Source: a bacterium
Lineage (GTDB): Bacteria; Krumholzibacteriota; Krumholzibacteriia; LZORAL124-64-63
Reading direction: 5' to 3'
Assembly (NCBI GenBank): GCA_024229695.1
Contig: JAAESD010000145.1
Location: 1-57,080, forward strand
DNA length: 57,080 nucleotides
The notes beneath the pieces were generated by a model. It did not search any database. It was given only the letters and a program-made list of their open reading frames with translations, and was not told where the DNA came from. This document shows positions 6,378-14,606 of this stretch, piece after piece. The position numbers and the translations under genes were made by a program. Each line of letters starts with the position of its first letter. Position 1 is the stretch's first letter.

Positions 6378-8597
6378 TTGACTCAATCATGGCTAGACAA
6401 TTTGTTGTCTCGCAAGGGACTGTATACCGCGTTCTGGACCATCGGTATCCTGATGGTTGTTGCACTTATTGTGTTTACAGCCAACCTTGCAAAAGAAGTT
6501 CCCCCTATCCCAAAGAACGTTGTCTCTGCATCTGGTGAAACTTTGTACACCTATGATGACGTTGTTAACGGCAAGGGAATGTTCCAGCAGTTCGATTTGA
6601 TGGACTACGGCACAATGCTTGGCATGGGTGCTTATATGGGTCCCGATTTCTCAACTGAGTTCTTCCACAAACGCGCTGTATACCTGTATGACCATATGTC
6701 GATGGCAGAATATGGTGTTCCGGCAACTCAACTGACAGTTGCCCAGCGTTCATTTGTTAAAGAAAAAGTGAAAGCTGACTTTAAACAACAGACTCTGACA
6801 GATAACACAGTTACTTATTCAGATGCATCTGCTGAAGCTTACAAGTCTAATACTGAGTGGCTTGTTGAATTCCTGGTAAATGGCACCGATGCCCCAGCCT
6901 GGACTGGCGGCGTTATCACAGTTGAAGAAGCAACTCTGATTGCTGCCTTTGTTGACTGGAGTCAACTTGTTGCCTCGAGTAACAGACCTGGTACAGAAAG
7001 AACCTGGAGTAACAACTGGCCACCTGAGCCAATGGTTGATCAGGATACAACCTGGCTGAGCCACTGGGTATCATTGTGGGAGTTCCTCCTGCTTTGGGCT
7101 GGTACAATTGTAGTTCTGTTTATCAGTTATGAAAAACTGATTAAAAAAGATGATGAAGAAGAAATCGAAAGTCCTCTGGTAATTACCAAACTATTCCCTT
7201 CTCAAGAAAAACTGCTGAAATATATACCGGTAGTTGCCCTTTTCTTCCTTTTGCAGATGTTGATTGGTGGCTATCTGGCTCACATCTATACAGAGCCAAA
7301 TAAGGCATTTATCGTCAATCAATCTATCCTGCCATTCAATGTAATGCGTGCATTGCATATCAACCTGGCTATTATCTGGGTTGCAATTGGTTGGCTGGTT
7401 GGTGGTTTGATGATCGCTCCACTGGTTGCAAAAGAAGACTTGAAATTCCCTTGGTTAGTTGATGTTCTGTGGGCTGCCCTACTAATTGTCGGTGGTGGCG
7501 GACTAATCGGTATCTATCTTGGAGCCACCGGTCACATGCGTGAAGTCTGGTTCTGGTTTGGTAACGAAGGTCGCGAGCTGTTGAACCTTGCCCGCGTCTG
7601 GGATATCGGTCTTGTTGTTGGACTTGTTATGTGGTTCCTGATGGTATTCAGTGTAATCCGCAAAGCAAAAGGTAATAACATTCTGGTTGGAACCATCATC
7701 TGGAGTGCTTTCGGTATCGCCACATTGTATATCGCTGGAATGATGCCGATTCATAAAATCGAGCCTAACTTTACTGTCGATGATTATTATCGCTGGTGGG
7801 TTGTTCACCTGTGGGTTGAGCTGACATTCGAGCTGTTCGCAGCCGGTGTTCTTGCATTCCTTACAGTTGCGCTTGGTCTCATATCTCGAAAAACTGCTGA
7901 GCGAATCATGTTGTTTGAACTTGGTTTGATTATGCTTGGTGGAACTCTTGGAGTTGGACACCACTACTGGTGGCAGGGACTGGACGAACACTGGATTGCT
8001 ATCGGTGGAATTTTCTCAGCTCTTGAACCGCTACCTCTGGCAGTTATGATGATTGCTGCCTGGAAAGAACAAAAACATATCAACGAACAGGGAAGAGATT
8101 TCCCATTCGCTATTCCATTCCTGTTCCTTGCAGGTTCAGCATTTTTGAACTGGTTCGGAGCTGGATTCCTTGGAATGGTTATCAATACTCCAACAATCAA
8201 CTATTATGCTCACGGAACATATCTGATTATGCCACACGGCCATGTTGCCCTGCTTGGTGCATTCGGTTATATCTCCCTGGCATTCATGTACCTGGTTGCT
8301 CGCAGTAATGCGATGGCAAAGAACCTGGTCTGGGATGATAAATGGAGTCGTATTGGCTTCTGGACGGTAACAATTGGTGTCTGCATTTATGTAATCCCAA
8401 CAATGGTTATCGGCGCAAAACAGGCACAGGTTGCTCATGAACTGGGTTACTGGGCTGCCAGACAGCGTGAAACTGTTGAGCCGCTCAATGGATGGATGTG
8501 GTCAAGGCTGATTCCTGACGTTACCATGATTATTGGTGCAGCAATTATCTTCTTTGATCTGTTGAAGAAGACTTTCTTCAGTAAGAAGACTGTTTAA
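6378..8597 (+). CDS. norZ: Quinol-dependent nitric oxide reductase (qNOR)
   Basis: 739-aa inner-membrane enzyme reducing two NO to N2O with electrons from quinol (here presumably menaquinol). One N-terminal helix (about 19-37) is followed by an extramembrane domain (about 40-225) that replaces NorC and has no CxxCH heme motif. The NorB core follows. Expected ligands are present: His327 (ALHINLA), His477 and Glu481 (VVHLWVELTFE), His528/His529 (GVGHHYWW), His620/His622 (MPHGHVALLG). The start is TTG at 6378 with GGAG seven bases ahead; the next in-frame Met is residue 26, inside the first helix. It is followed by a strong terminator. It probably protects against NO rather than being part of full denitrification, since no other nitrogen oxide reductase is in the window. 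Confidence 0.96.
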   Translation: MTQSWLDNLLSRKGLYTAFWTIGILMVVALIVFTANLAKEVPPIPKNVVSASGETLYTYDDVVNGKGMFQQFDLMDYGTMLGMGAYMGPDFSTEFFHKRAVYLYDHMSMAEYGVPATQLTVAQRSFVKEKVKADFKQQTLTDNTVTYSDASAEAYKSNTEWLVEFLVNGTDAPAWTGGVITVEEATLIAAFVDWSQLVASSNRPGTERTWSNNWPPEPMVDQDTTWLSHWVSLWEFLLLWAGTIVVLFISYEKLIKKDDEEEIESPLVITKLFPSQEKLLKYIPVVALFFLLQMLIGGYLAHIYTEPNKAFIVNQSILPFNVMRALHINLAIIWVAIGWLVGGLMIAPLVAKEDLKFPWLVDVLWAALLIVGGGGLIGIYLGATGHMREVWFWFGNEGRELLNLARVWDIGLVVGLVMWFLMVFSVIRKAKGNNILVGTIIWSAFGIATLYIAGMMPIHKIEPNFTVDDYYRWWVVHLWVELTFELFAAGVLAFLTVALGLISRKTAERIMLFELGLIMLGGTLGVGHHYWWQGLDEHWIAIGGIFSALEPLPLAVMMIAAWKEQKHINEQGRDFPFAIPFLFLAGSAFLNWFGAGFLGMVINTPTINYYAHGTYLIMPHGHVALLGAFGYISLAFMYLVARSNAMAKNLVWDDKWSRIGFWTVTIGVCIYVIPTMVIGAKQAQVAHELGYWAARQRETVEPLNGWMWSRLIPDVTMIIGAAIIFFDLLKKTFFSKKTV

Positions 8598-8606
8598 ATA
8601 AATTTG

Positions 8607-8636
8607 GAGCGCGGTAGAAATATCGCGCTCTTTTTT
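8607..8636 (+). terminator. Rho-independent terminator after norZ
   Basis: A 10-bp stem GAGCGCGGTA/TATCGCGCTC (8607-8616 with 8621-8630, one G-T wobble) is closed by a GAAA tetraloop and followed by TTTTTT. It separates norZ from the hemerythrin-like gene. Confidence 0.9.
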
Positions 8637-8651
8637 CTTTGTTTCAATATT

Positions 8652-8670
8652 GATAATGGCTATCATTATC
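8652..8670. promoter_or_regulatory. Fur-box-like site before the hemerythrin-PAS gene
   Basis: The 19-mer from 8652 to 8670 matches the classical Fur box (GATAATGATAATCATTATC) at 16 of 19 positions, including both outer GATAAT and ATTATC arms. It lies between the norZ terminator and the SD at 8673-8678. A -10-like TATCAT (8661-8666) lies inside it, so a bound repressor would block transcription. Confidence 0.6.
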
Positions 8671-8687
8671 ATAAGGAGAAAACGACA

Positions 8688-9884
8688 ATGAGTGAATTTT
8701 TGAACGACATGAGTAGCAAGATTAACACATCAGCTAACAGAGTTGATGCAATCATGCGCACGGTAACTGATTTTTTTGCTGGTGCTGAACCATCAACCTT
8801 GAAAGCACGCTTTGAAGCTGAGCTTGGCTCTATCACTGCCGGTGAGTTTGCCTATGCAGAACAGTTGATGGATAAATACGGTTTTACCGATGACCAGCTT
8901 CATCACAAAATTGAAGATCTAATCAACATCTTTCGCTCTGGCCTGGAAGCTGGCGGATCAACTGGTCTGCCTGCTGGCCATCCAATCGACAACTATATTG
9001 CGGAAAATATCGAAATTAAAAAGCTGGCTAAAAACCTGCTTGGTCCCCGAGAAAACCTTGAAGCAACATATGAAAAATTGCTTCAGGTTGACATTCACTA
9101 CACTCGCAAGGAAAATCAGCTCTTCCCTATTTTTGAAAAATACGGCTTTGATAAACCTTCAAAAGTCATGTGGACAATCCACGATGATATTCGCAAGGCT
9201 ATCAAAATGTGCCACCAACTTTTCAATAATGGCAATATGGAGAAACTTGCAGAGCTTGAACCAAAAATGCTCCAGGGTTTACAGGGAATGGTCTTTAAAG
9301 AGGAAAAAATACTCTTCCCAACTGCACTGGAAATGTTCGATGAAAATGACTGGATTAAAATGTCAGCTGGCGATGCTGAGATTGGATTCTGTTTTATTGA
9401 AACTCCAGAGCCATGGACACCATCCGTTACAGAAATCGCTGAACCAGAACCTGTAGTTATTGAACCTGATGGCGATGCTATCAGATTGGATGAAGGTGCA
9501 CTCTCTCCAGAGCAAATCAACATGATGCTGAAAGTCATTCCATTCGATGTGACCTATGTTGATGAGAACGATGAAGTTCTTTTCTACAATCGGGGTGACA
9601 ACAGGGTTTTCCCTAGATCACCGGAAATCATTGGTAGAAAAGTTCAGAACTGTCACCCACCAAAGAGCTTTCATGTTGTTGAAGCAATATTGAATGCTTT
9701 CAAATCTGGTGAGAAGAGTGAAGCTTCATTCTGGATTAACATGGGTAAGATCTTTGTTTTGATTAAGTATTATGCTGTTCGCGATGACAACGGCACGTAC
9801 CGTGGGACACTGGAAGTCAGTCAGGAAATCTCGGAAATCCGAGCACTTGAAGGAGAACGCAGAATCCTGGATTGGGATAAATAG
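8688..9884 (+). CDS. DUF438/hemerythrin HHE/PAS-domain protein
   Basis: 398-aa soluble protein. An N-terminal helical DUF438-like part (about 1-90) precedes a hemerythrin-like four-helix domain (about 100-235) with candidate iron ligands in GHPIDNYIAEN, VDIHYTRKENQLFPIFE, TIHDDIRK and FKEEKILFPTALEMF. A C-terminal PAS domain (about 285-395) includes EQINMMLKVIPFDVTYVDE. Family members bind a di-iron or related centre and are linked to NO or oxygen stress, and DUF438-PAS proteins are often found near NO reductases. The chosen ATG has AAGGAG nine bases ahead; the upstream in-frame ATG at 8604 would put translation through the terminator. The PAS part suggests sensing; there is no output domain. 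Confidence 0.88.
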   Translation: MSEFLNDMSSKINTSANRVDAIMRTVTDFFAGAEPSTLKARFEAELGSITAGEFAYAEQLMDKYGFTDDQLHHKIEDLINIFRSGLEAGGSTGLPAGHPIDNYIAENIEIKKLAKNLLGPRENLEATYEKLLQVDIHYTRKENQLFPIFEKYGFDKPSKVMWTIHDDIRKAIKMCHQLFNNGNMEKLAELEPKMLQGLQGMVFKEEKILFPTALEMFDENDWIKMSAGDAEIGFCFIETPEPWTPSVTEIAEPEPVVIEPDGDAIRLDEGALSPEQINMMLKVIPFDVTYVDENDEVLFYNRGDNRVFPRSPEIIGRKVQNCHPPKSFHVVEAILNAFKSGEKSEASFWINMGKIFVLIKYYAVRDDNGTYRGTLEVSQEISEIRALEGERRILDWDK

Positions 9885-9912
9885 AGAAATTCATTCCCGA
9901 CAAAATCAGGCC

Positions 9913-9933
9913 GGGGCAGTTAAAAACTGCCCC
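9913..9933. other. Stem-loop after the hemerythrin-PAS gene
   Basis: GGGGCAGTT (9913-9921) and AACTGCCCC (9925-9933) form a perfect 9-bp stem with a 3-base loop, 28 bases after the stop. No clear T-run follows on either strand, so termination is possible but not certain. The 3' side shares the 12-mer CTGCCCCTCCAC with the hairpin near 4253. Confidence 0.5.
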
Positions 9934-10095
9934 TCCACCAATCATCAGAACCATCAAACCCACTTGTGGCAAATCAAAATCTATCTCACTTAACAAACAG
10001 ATTATGATAATGCGTGTCCATCAGTGGCAACCAATTCACAGGTAAATTGCCAAGATTGCTTTTTCTTCTTTAGTCACATTTGAATAACTAAACTA

Positions 10096-10126
10096 TTGAC
10101 ATAATTGTGATAATTTAATCTAATAT
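10096..10126 (+). promoter_or_regulatory. Weak candidate promoter in the inter-hemerythrin gap
   Basis: TTGACA (10096-10101) and TAATAT (10121-10126) are 19 bases apart, which is long. The gap 9885-10362 otherwise holds the stem-loop at 9913, an apparent decayed reading frame at 10232 and a second promoter at 10280. SD-like GGAGG blocks near 10176 and 10219 suggest former genes. Confidence 0.25.
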
Positions 10127-10279
10127 GGTTTAAGAGGGGTTTTTATGTTCATTAGTAGTAAACAATATTGAAAAAGGAGGCGTTTTAGTTAATAGAAATT
10201 AGTATAGAATAACTTCTGGAGGGAGAGTTATTTGAACAAGGTATTATTACCAATTTTCTTTGGAAATTATTCCGCTTGG

Positions 10280-10308
10280 TTGCGGACTAGTGATTATGTG
10301 CATATGAT
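10280..10308 (+). promoter_or_regulatory. Promoter of the second hemerythrin copy
   Basis: TTGCGG (10280-10285), a 17-base spacer and TATGAT (10303-10308). A Fur-like site follows immediately, around the expected transcription start. Confidence 0.4.
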
Positions 10309-10327
10309 GACATCGAGAATCATTATC
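10309..10327. promoter_or_regulatory. Second Fur-box-like site
   Basis: The 19-mer matches the Fur consensus at 15 positions, with the right half AATCATTATC intact and the left half degenerate. It sits at the expected transcription start of the second hemerythrin copy, in the same relation to the gene as the box at 8652-8670. Confidence 0.45.
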
Positions 10328-10362
10328 ACAAAGAAAAACTATAGTTCAAGGAGTTATATAAA

Positions 10363-11091
10363 ATGAGTGAATTATTGAATGACATGAGTTGCAAAATTAA
10401 CACTTCTACTGATCGCGTTGATTGCCTCGTAAGTATCATAACTGATTTCTTTGATGGTGCAGAACCGTCAGCTCTGAAAACTCGCTTCGAGACTTAGCTG
10501 GTGTCTGTTGGTGCTGGTGAATTTTCCTACGCTGCACAATTAATGAACAAACACAACTTTAGTGATCAACAACTTCAGCACAATATTGAAGAACTGATCG
10601 ATATCTTCAGTGCTGGTCTTGAACCCAATAAACCTGTCCGCCTAGCTTCAGGTCACCCTATTAACAATTTCATGGCAGAAAACCAAGAGCTCATGAAACT
10701 GGCTCAAAACCTGCTCGGCCCACGCGAAAACCTGGCAGAAACTTATGAAAAGTTGCTTCAAGTTAATATTCATTATACTCGCAAAGAGAGCCTTCTCTTT
10801 CCTTACTTTGAACGCTACGGTTTTGACAAGCCTTCAACAGTGATGTGGGATGTTCACAATGAGATCCGCAAATCTGTCAAAATGTGTCAATACCTGCTCA
10901 ATTCTGGCAATCTGGAAGAACTAGCTGAGATTGAACCAAAAATGCTCGAAGATTTGCAATCGATGGTCACAAAGGAAGAGCTAATACTGTTCCCTACTGC
11001 ATTGGAAATGCTCAGTGATGATGACTGGATTGAAATTTCAGCAGCAGAAGGCGAAATTGGATTTTGTTTAATTCAAATTCCGGAACAATAG
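10363..11091 (+). pseudogene. Hemerythrin-like paralogue with in-frame TAG and no PAS domain
   Basis: Starting from the ATG at 10363 (AAGGAG nine bases ahead, as in the first copy), the frame reads MSELLNDMSCKINTSTDRVD, aligning with MSEFLNDMSSKINTSANRVD of the gene at 8688. Codon 45 (10495-10497) is TAG where the sister gene has a Glu codon. The frame then stays open for 197 more codons and keeps the hemerythrin motifs (GHPINNFMAEN, VNIHYTRKESLLFPYFE, TKEELILFPTALEML). It ends where the PAS linker starts in the first copy. A GTG at 10501 could restart a 196-aa product but has no SD. There are no other lesions, so the stop is recent, tolerated by restart, or a sequencing error. Confidence 0.75.
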
Positions 11092-11133
11092 AAGCCAGCT
11101 GATAACATAGCTCATAATTAATTGGTTACATCC

Positions 11134-11161
11134 TTGACATTGAAGGGTCTCTGGTGATAAT
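11134..11161 (+). promoter_or_regulatory. Promoter of the D-Ala-D-Ala carboxypeptidase gene
   Basis: TTGACA (11134-11139), a 16-base spacer and GATAAT (11156-11161). Transcription would begin near 11168, downstream of the in-frame TTG at 11161, which supports the ATG at 11200 as the true start. Confidence 0.6.
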
Positions 11162-11199
11162 TGGAACTATCCGGAAACCCAAACCTGTCAGGAAGTTTT

Positions 11200-12321
11200 A
11201 TGTCACGGACGACCATAATACTGTTTTTTTTGCTGATTACTCTTGCAAGTTATGTTTTTGCCTCACCCGACGGCAACTTTAAAGCCACAATTCTAATCGA
11301 TGCTGAATCAGGTGAAGTGCTGGACGCTTATAATGAGCATAAGGCACTACCTCCTGCATCGATGGTCAAAATGATGACTGAGCTAATCGTTTTGGAACTT
11401 GTCAAAAGTGGCGAGCTCAAAAATGACGACCAGATTACTGTGTCTGCCAAAGCCAGTAGAATGGGCGGCTCTCAAGTCTACCTCAAGCACAGAGAAGTAT
11501 TCCCACTTATCGAGCTGTTGAAAGCACTATCAATTCAATCAGCCAACGATGCCGCTGTTGCTCTTGCAGAGTATACATCGGGCTCTACGATTGCTTTTGT
11601 GGAATTAATGAATCAACGAGCTCGTGAACTTGGAATGAATGACACTGTTTTTCATTCAGTACACGGCCTTCCACCTGGGTCTGGGCAAAAAAGCGACCTC
11701 TCCTCTCCATACGACATGGCAATTCTAGGTAGAGAGTTGAGTAAATATCCGGAAGCTCTGGATTGGGCAGTCAGCAATAATGTTCCTTTCCGCGATGGGA
11801 AATTTATTCTTACCAACCCTAATCCTCTGGTTGGTAAATTCCGTGGACTTGAAGGAATTAAAACCGGTTATACAAGTAAAGCCGGGTTCTGCCTTACAGC
11901 AGCTGCAACTCAAAAAGGGTTGCGCCTGATTTCCTGTGTGATGGGTGCAACAACCAACAAGGCCCGTGGTGAAGAAACAACCAGACTACTATCACGCGGC
12001 TTTGCCATGTACACCAGAGTGACACTGATTGCTCTGGCTGGTGAACCGATGGATACTGAAACCAAGATTTCGGGCGGGAAAGCAACCAAAACTACACTGG
12101 CTTATGCTGAACCCCTGATTGCCGGAATGCGTAAAGATGCTGTAGGTGAAGTTGAGCTTATTCATGATTTACCAAAAAAAATCAAAGCTCCCCTTGAAAA
12201 AGGTGCTATAGTAGGTACTGCAAGAGCTGTTCTCAACGGCAAAATTCTGGGCGAAGTTGATCTGGTGACATCAGAGGAAATTGAAGAAGGTAACTGGTGG
12301 GAAAAACTTATACACAAATAG
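11200..12321 (+). CDS. D-alanyl-D-alanine carboxypeptidase (PBP5/6-like, peptidase S11)
   Basis: 373-aa periplasmic enzyme that trims the terminal D-Ala of peptidoglycan pentapeptides. The signal peptide spans residues 1-21 (hydrophobic core 6-18, cleavage near VFA-S). All three active-site motifs are visible: Ser54-Met-Val-Lys57 (PPASMVKMM), Ser114-Ala-Asn116 (QSAND) and Lys221-Thr-Gly (GIKTGYT). A C-terminal beta domain (about 270-350) follows, as in PBP5. The length is typical. The chosen ATG has AGGAAG just upstream. It overlaps the following sulfatase gene by 25 bp, which implies coupling. Confidence 0.93.
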   Translation: MSRTTIILFFLLITLASYVFASPDGNFKATILIDAESGEVLDAYNEHKALPPASMVKMMTELIVLELVKSGELKNDDQITVSAKASRMGGSQVYLKHREVFPLIELLKALSIQSANDAAVALAEYTSGSTIAFVELMNQRARELGMNDTVFHSVHGLPPGSGQKSDLSSPYDMAILGRELSKYPEALDWAVSNNVPFRDGKFILTNPNPLVGKFRGLEGIKTGYTSKAGFCLTAAATQKGLRLISCVMGATTNKARGEETTRLLSRGFAMYTRVTLIALAGEPMDTETKISGGKATKTTLAYAEPLIAGMRKDAVGEVELIHDLPKKIKAPLEKGAIVGTARAVLNGKILGEVDLVTSEEIEEGNWWEKLIHK

Positions 12322-13700
12322 CATTACTGATTACACTCCTTATCTCGGGATGTGGAGTTGAGCAAGACACTATTTTCAACGATGACCTGCCAAAGCGGGT
12401 CATTGTTATTTCACTGGACTGCTTACGTGCCGACAGATTGCATTGCTACGGAAATGATAGACAAGTAAGTGCTACTCTGGATTCTTTGGCTGCCGTTGGA
12501 ACCCGTTTTTCTGAAGCAACTGCCCCATCGAACTGGACTTTGCCCTCACATGTTTCGCTATTTACCGGAATCAACCAACTACGCCATCGTGTTGAAGATA
12601 AAACTCACACGTTGAGCCCACGTATCCCTCATATGGTTGAAAATATTCGGGCTGCCGGATTTGAAACTGCCGCGTTTACTGGTGGTGGCTACCTGAAAGC
12701 AATGTATGGACATGACAGGGGTTTTAATCACTACGAAAGCGGAAAACACTTAAACAGAAACTGGACCGGCACTCTTCAGGAAACTAAAAAATGGCTTGCC
12801 GATCATACTGAAGAAGACTTTTTCCTTTTTGTTCACACCTATGAAATCCATGCCCCATACAATCCGCCCCGTGAATGGATAAAGCGTGTTATACCTGTAC
12901 AAAAAACCAGCTTTGGCGGCACTACTTCACACATGCTCAACATAAAAAAACGTGGTGTAACCACAGACGAGATAGAAGAAGTGACAGCTTACTATGATGC
13001 CGGAATTCTCTACACTGATGAAATGCTGGCCGGATTTACTGAATGGCTTCGTGACCAGGGACTTGATGAAAACCTGTTACTGATTGTCTCAAGTGATCAT
13101 GGTGAACAGTTCTGGGAGCATGGCGAACATGGTCATGGCGACAACAAGCTAGGCAGAGAATTGACTGATGTGCCGCTGATTGTCAATCTGCCACACGGCC
13201 TCGGGCTACCTGAAACAACTCCCTTTGTGTCTGATGCCAACGCCAGTTTTATCGATATTATGCCAACAGTTCTGGAAGCACTTGAAGTTCAATATCCCGC
13301 AAATCTTGATGGATATTCACTTATGCATGAGCTGGTTGGAAGAGAAATTTCTGATGTCGATATGCCTGCAAGAATTCGTAGAACTCAAGTAATTGATGGC
13401 ACAAGATATCAGATGTCGATAACTTCCGGAGCCAACTATGTAGCGTTGATATGTGGAGACAAAAAATTCCTGCTACAGCGACCAGACAGACAAGAAGTTG
13501 AAGTTGAGAATTGGCCGTGCATGTATGATCTGGCTGCTGATCCAATGGAACTGAATCCGTTGCCTATTCCTGATGAACTATTTGAATCACTACGTGAAGT
13601 TGTGAAGAATCTTGCGACTGATGACAAAAACTTGTCGCCTGGTAAGCAGGAAATCGATCCTGAAACCAGACGACAACTTGAAGCTCTTGGCTACTTATAG
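12297..13700 (+). CDS. Sulfatase-family lipoprotein with Thr at the nucleophile position
   Basis: 467 aa, alkaline-phosphatase superfamily. A lipoprotein signal (LLISGC, lipid Cys19) anchors it in an envelope membrane. Metal-site motifs are VIVISLDCLRADRLHCYG (Asp41) and SSDHGEQFWEHGEHGHG (DHG). At the usual sulfatase C/S-x-P-S-R signature the sequence is Thr81-Leu-Pro-Ser-His, so no formylglycine can form; this variant occurs in a large sulfatase-like clade that may act on phosphate or phosphonate esters. It ends with RRQLEALGYL, common in that clade. The start is GTG at 12297 with AGAAGG six bases ahead, inside the end of the carboxypeptidase gene. The substrate is unknown. Confidence 0.85.
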   Translation: MGKTYTQIALLITLLISGCGVEQDTIFNDDLPKRVIVISLDCLRADRLHCYGNDRQVSATLDSLAAVGTRFSEATAPSNWTLPSHVSLFTGINQLRHRVEDKTHTLSPRIPHMVENIRAAGFETAAFTGGGYLKAMYGHDRGFNHYESGKHLNRNWTGTLQETKKWLADHTEEDFFLFVHTYEIHAPYNPPREWIKRVIPVQKTSFGGTTSHMLNIKKRGVTTDEIEEVTAYYDAGILYTDEMLAGFTEWLRDQGLDENLLLIVSSDHGEQFWEHGEHGHGDNKLGRELTDVPLIVNLPHGLGLPETTPFVSDANASFIDIMPTVLEALEVQYPANLDGYSLMHELVGREISDVDMPARIRRTQVIDGTRYQMSITSGANYVALICGDKKFLLQRPDRQEVEVENWPCMYDLAADPMELNPLPIPDELFESLREVVKNLATDDKNLSPGKQEIDPETRRQLEALGYL

Positions 13701-14525
13701 AGAGTAGCTCATACCAACACCAAAGACCTGCATCAATTGTGTTTTTGCAATCACATCTTCGTCATATATCAATTGTAGTTTGAATGTCAGATTAATCATT
13801 TTATAAAGGTTAACATTAACATCGGTAGCCCAGTCTACGTCCATCTTGTCTGTATTTTCAAATCCCCAGAACAAAGCCAATCTGGATTTCACAGACACAT
13901 GACCATTCACTTTTATATCAGCAGAATTGATTATCTCTATACCACCCTCAACCCGTGACTTTTCAATTTCAGAAGTGCTTGAGTCATCTGCCCAACTTGT
14001 AAATTGATCAGTAAAAGTTTCTTTCGCAGCCAAACCAACCCTTGATTCAAGCCAGCTGTACGGCTTCATCCCGCCACCAACACTCTGAGTCATAACTAGT
14101 GGGTCGTTAAATGCTGACACTTCTGTGTCTGGTTCAGTATCATAGTCATAACCTGTTACAAACTGAGTTTTTAAACTTGCAGCAACATAAGGATTAAAGA
14201 AATCACCCTTTTTGAGCGTATAGATTGACTCCATAAATATCTGATCCAGAGATTTACGAGTTCCTACACCATCCTGCTTAACCTGACCAAGTTCCATTTT
14301 CAGGTTGGACTGCCACGTAGAACCGCTATTCTCTCTAATCAGTTTGCCATTACCATCAGCAAACCATGACAACTGATTTGTTCCGCCTTGAGCCCAGTTA
14401 CTGAATGAGTTCTGGCTAAAACTAACAGTTCCTATTGCTTCATGTGTCCAGGTCACTGTGTCTACAGGTGCTTCGGCTGCACTCAGCGACACTGCAATTA
14501 ATAACAAAAACATTACTCTTAACAT
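13695..14525 (-). CDS. DUF3078-family outer-membrane barrel protein
   Basis: 276-aa exported protein; signal peptide about residues 1-17 (MLRVMFLLLIAVSLSAAEA). The mature part opens with WTHEAIGTVSFSQNSFSNWAQGGTNQLSW, diagnostic in pattern of DUF3078 (W-x-x-x-G-x-x-x-x-x-F-S-Q-x-x-F-x-N-W-x-x-GG). The rest is alternating polar/hydrophobic strands ending in GVGMSYSL, as for a small beta barrel. The function of the family is unknown; it is common in Bacteroidota and relatives. The ATG at 14525 has GGAGG six bases ahead, better than the upstream in-frame ATG at 14570. It overlaps the convergent sulfatase gene by 6 bp. Confidence 0.8.
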   Translation of the reverse strand: MLRVMFLLLIAVSLSAAEAPVDTVTWTHEAIGTVSFSQNSFSNWAQGGTNQLSWFADGNGKLIRENSGSTWQSNLKMELGQVKQDGVGTRKSLDQIFMESIYTLKKGDFFNPYVAASLKTQFVTGYDYDTEPDTEVSAFNDPLVMTQSVGGGMKPYSWLESRVGLAAKETFTDQFTSWADDSSTSEIEKSRVEGGIEIINSADIKVNGHVSVKSRLALFWGFENTDKMDVDWATDVNVNLYKMINLTFKLQLIYDEDVIAKTQLMQVFGVGMSYSL

Positions 14526-14606
14526 TTTTTTCCTCCACCCCTGATTAAATTTACTTTTTGGAAACACCAATATACTTAATCAGAGGTGGAGTGTCATCCG
14601 TAATTA

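Larger units (their letters stand above)
10232..10366 (+). pseudogene. Short frame resembling the start of a universal stress protein
   Basis: A TTG at 10232 behind a GGAGGGAGAG purine block opens 44 codons ending in a TGA that overlaps the ATG of the next gene. The first residues (NKVLLPIFFGNYSAWLRTSDYV) recall the UspA start 'KVLLPIDFS-x-YS-x-x-ALR-x-A', then similarity is lost. It may be a remnant of a usp gene or a small coupled leader gene. The call rests on a short stretch only. Confidence 0.3.

Noticed and set aside
7503..7991. Minus-strand 162-codon frame inside norZ
   Set aside because: Composition is that of a shadow of membrane-protein codons; the norZ frame has all catalytic residues.
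10495..10497. TAG read as pyrrolysine in the hemerythrin paralogue
   Set aside because: The sister gene has Glu here, no PylS/tRNA-Pyl genes or downstream signal are visible, and hemerythrins are not pyrrolysine proteins.
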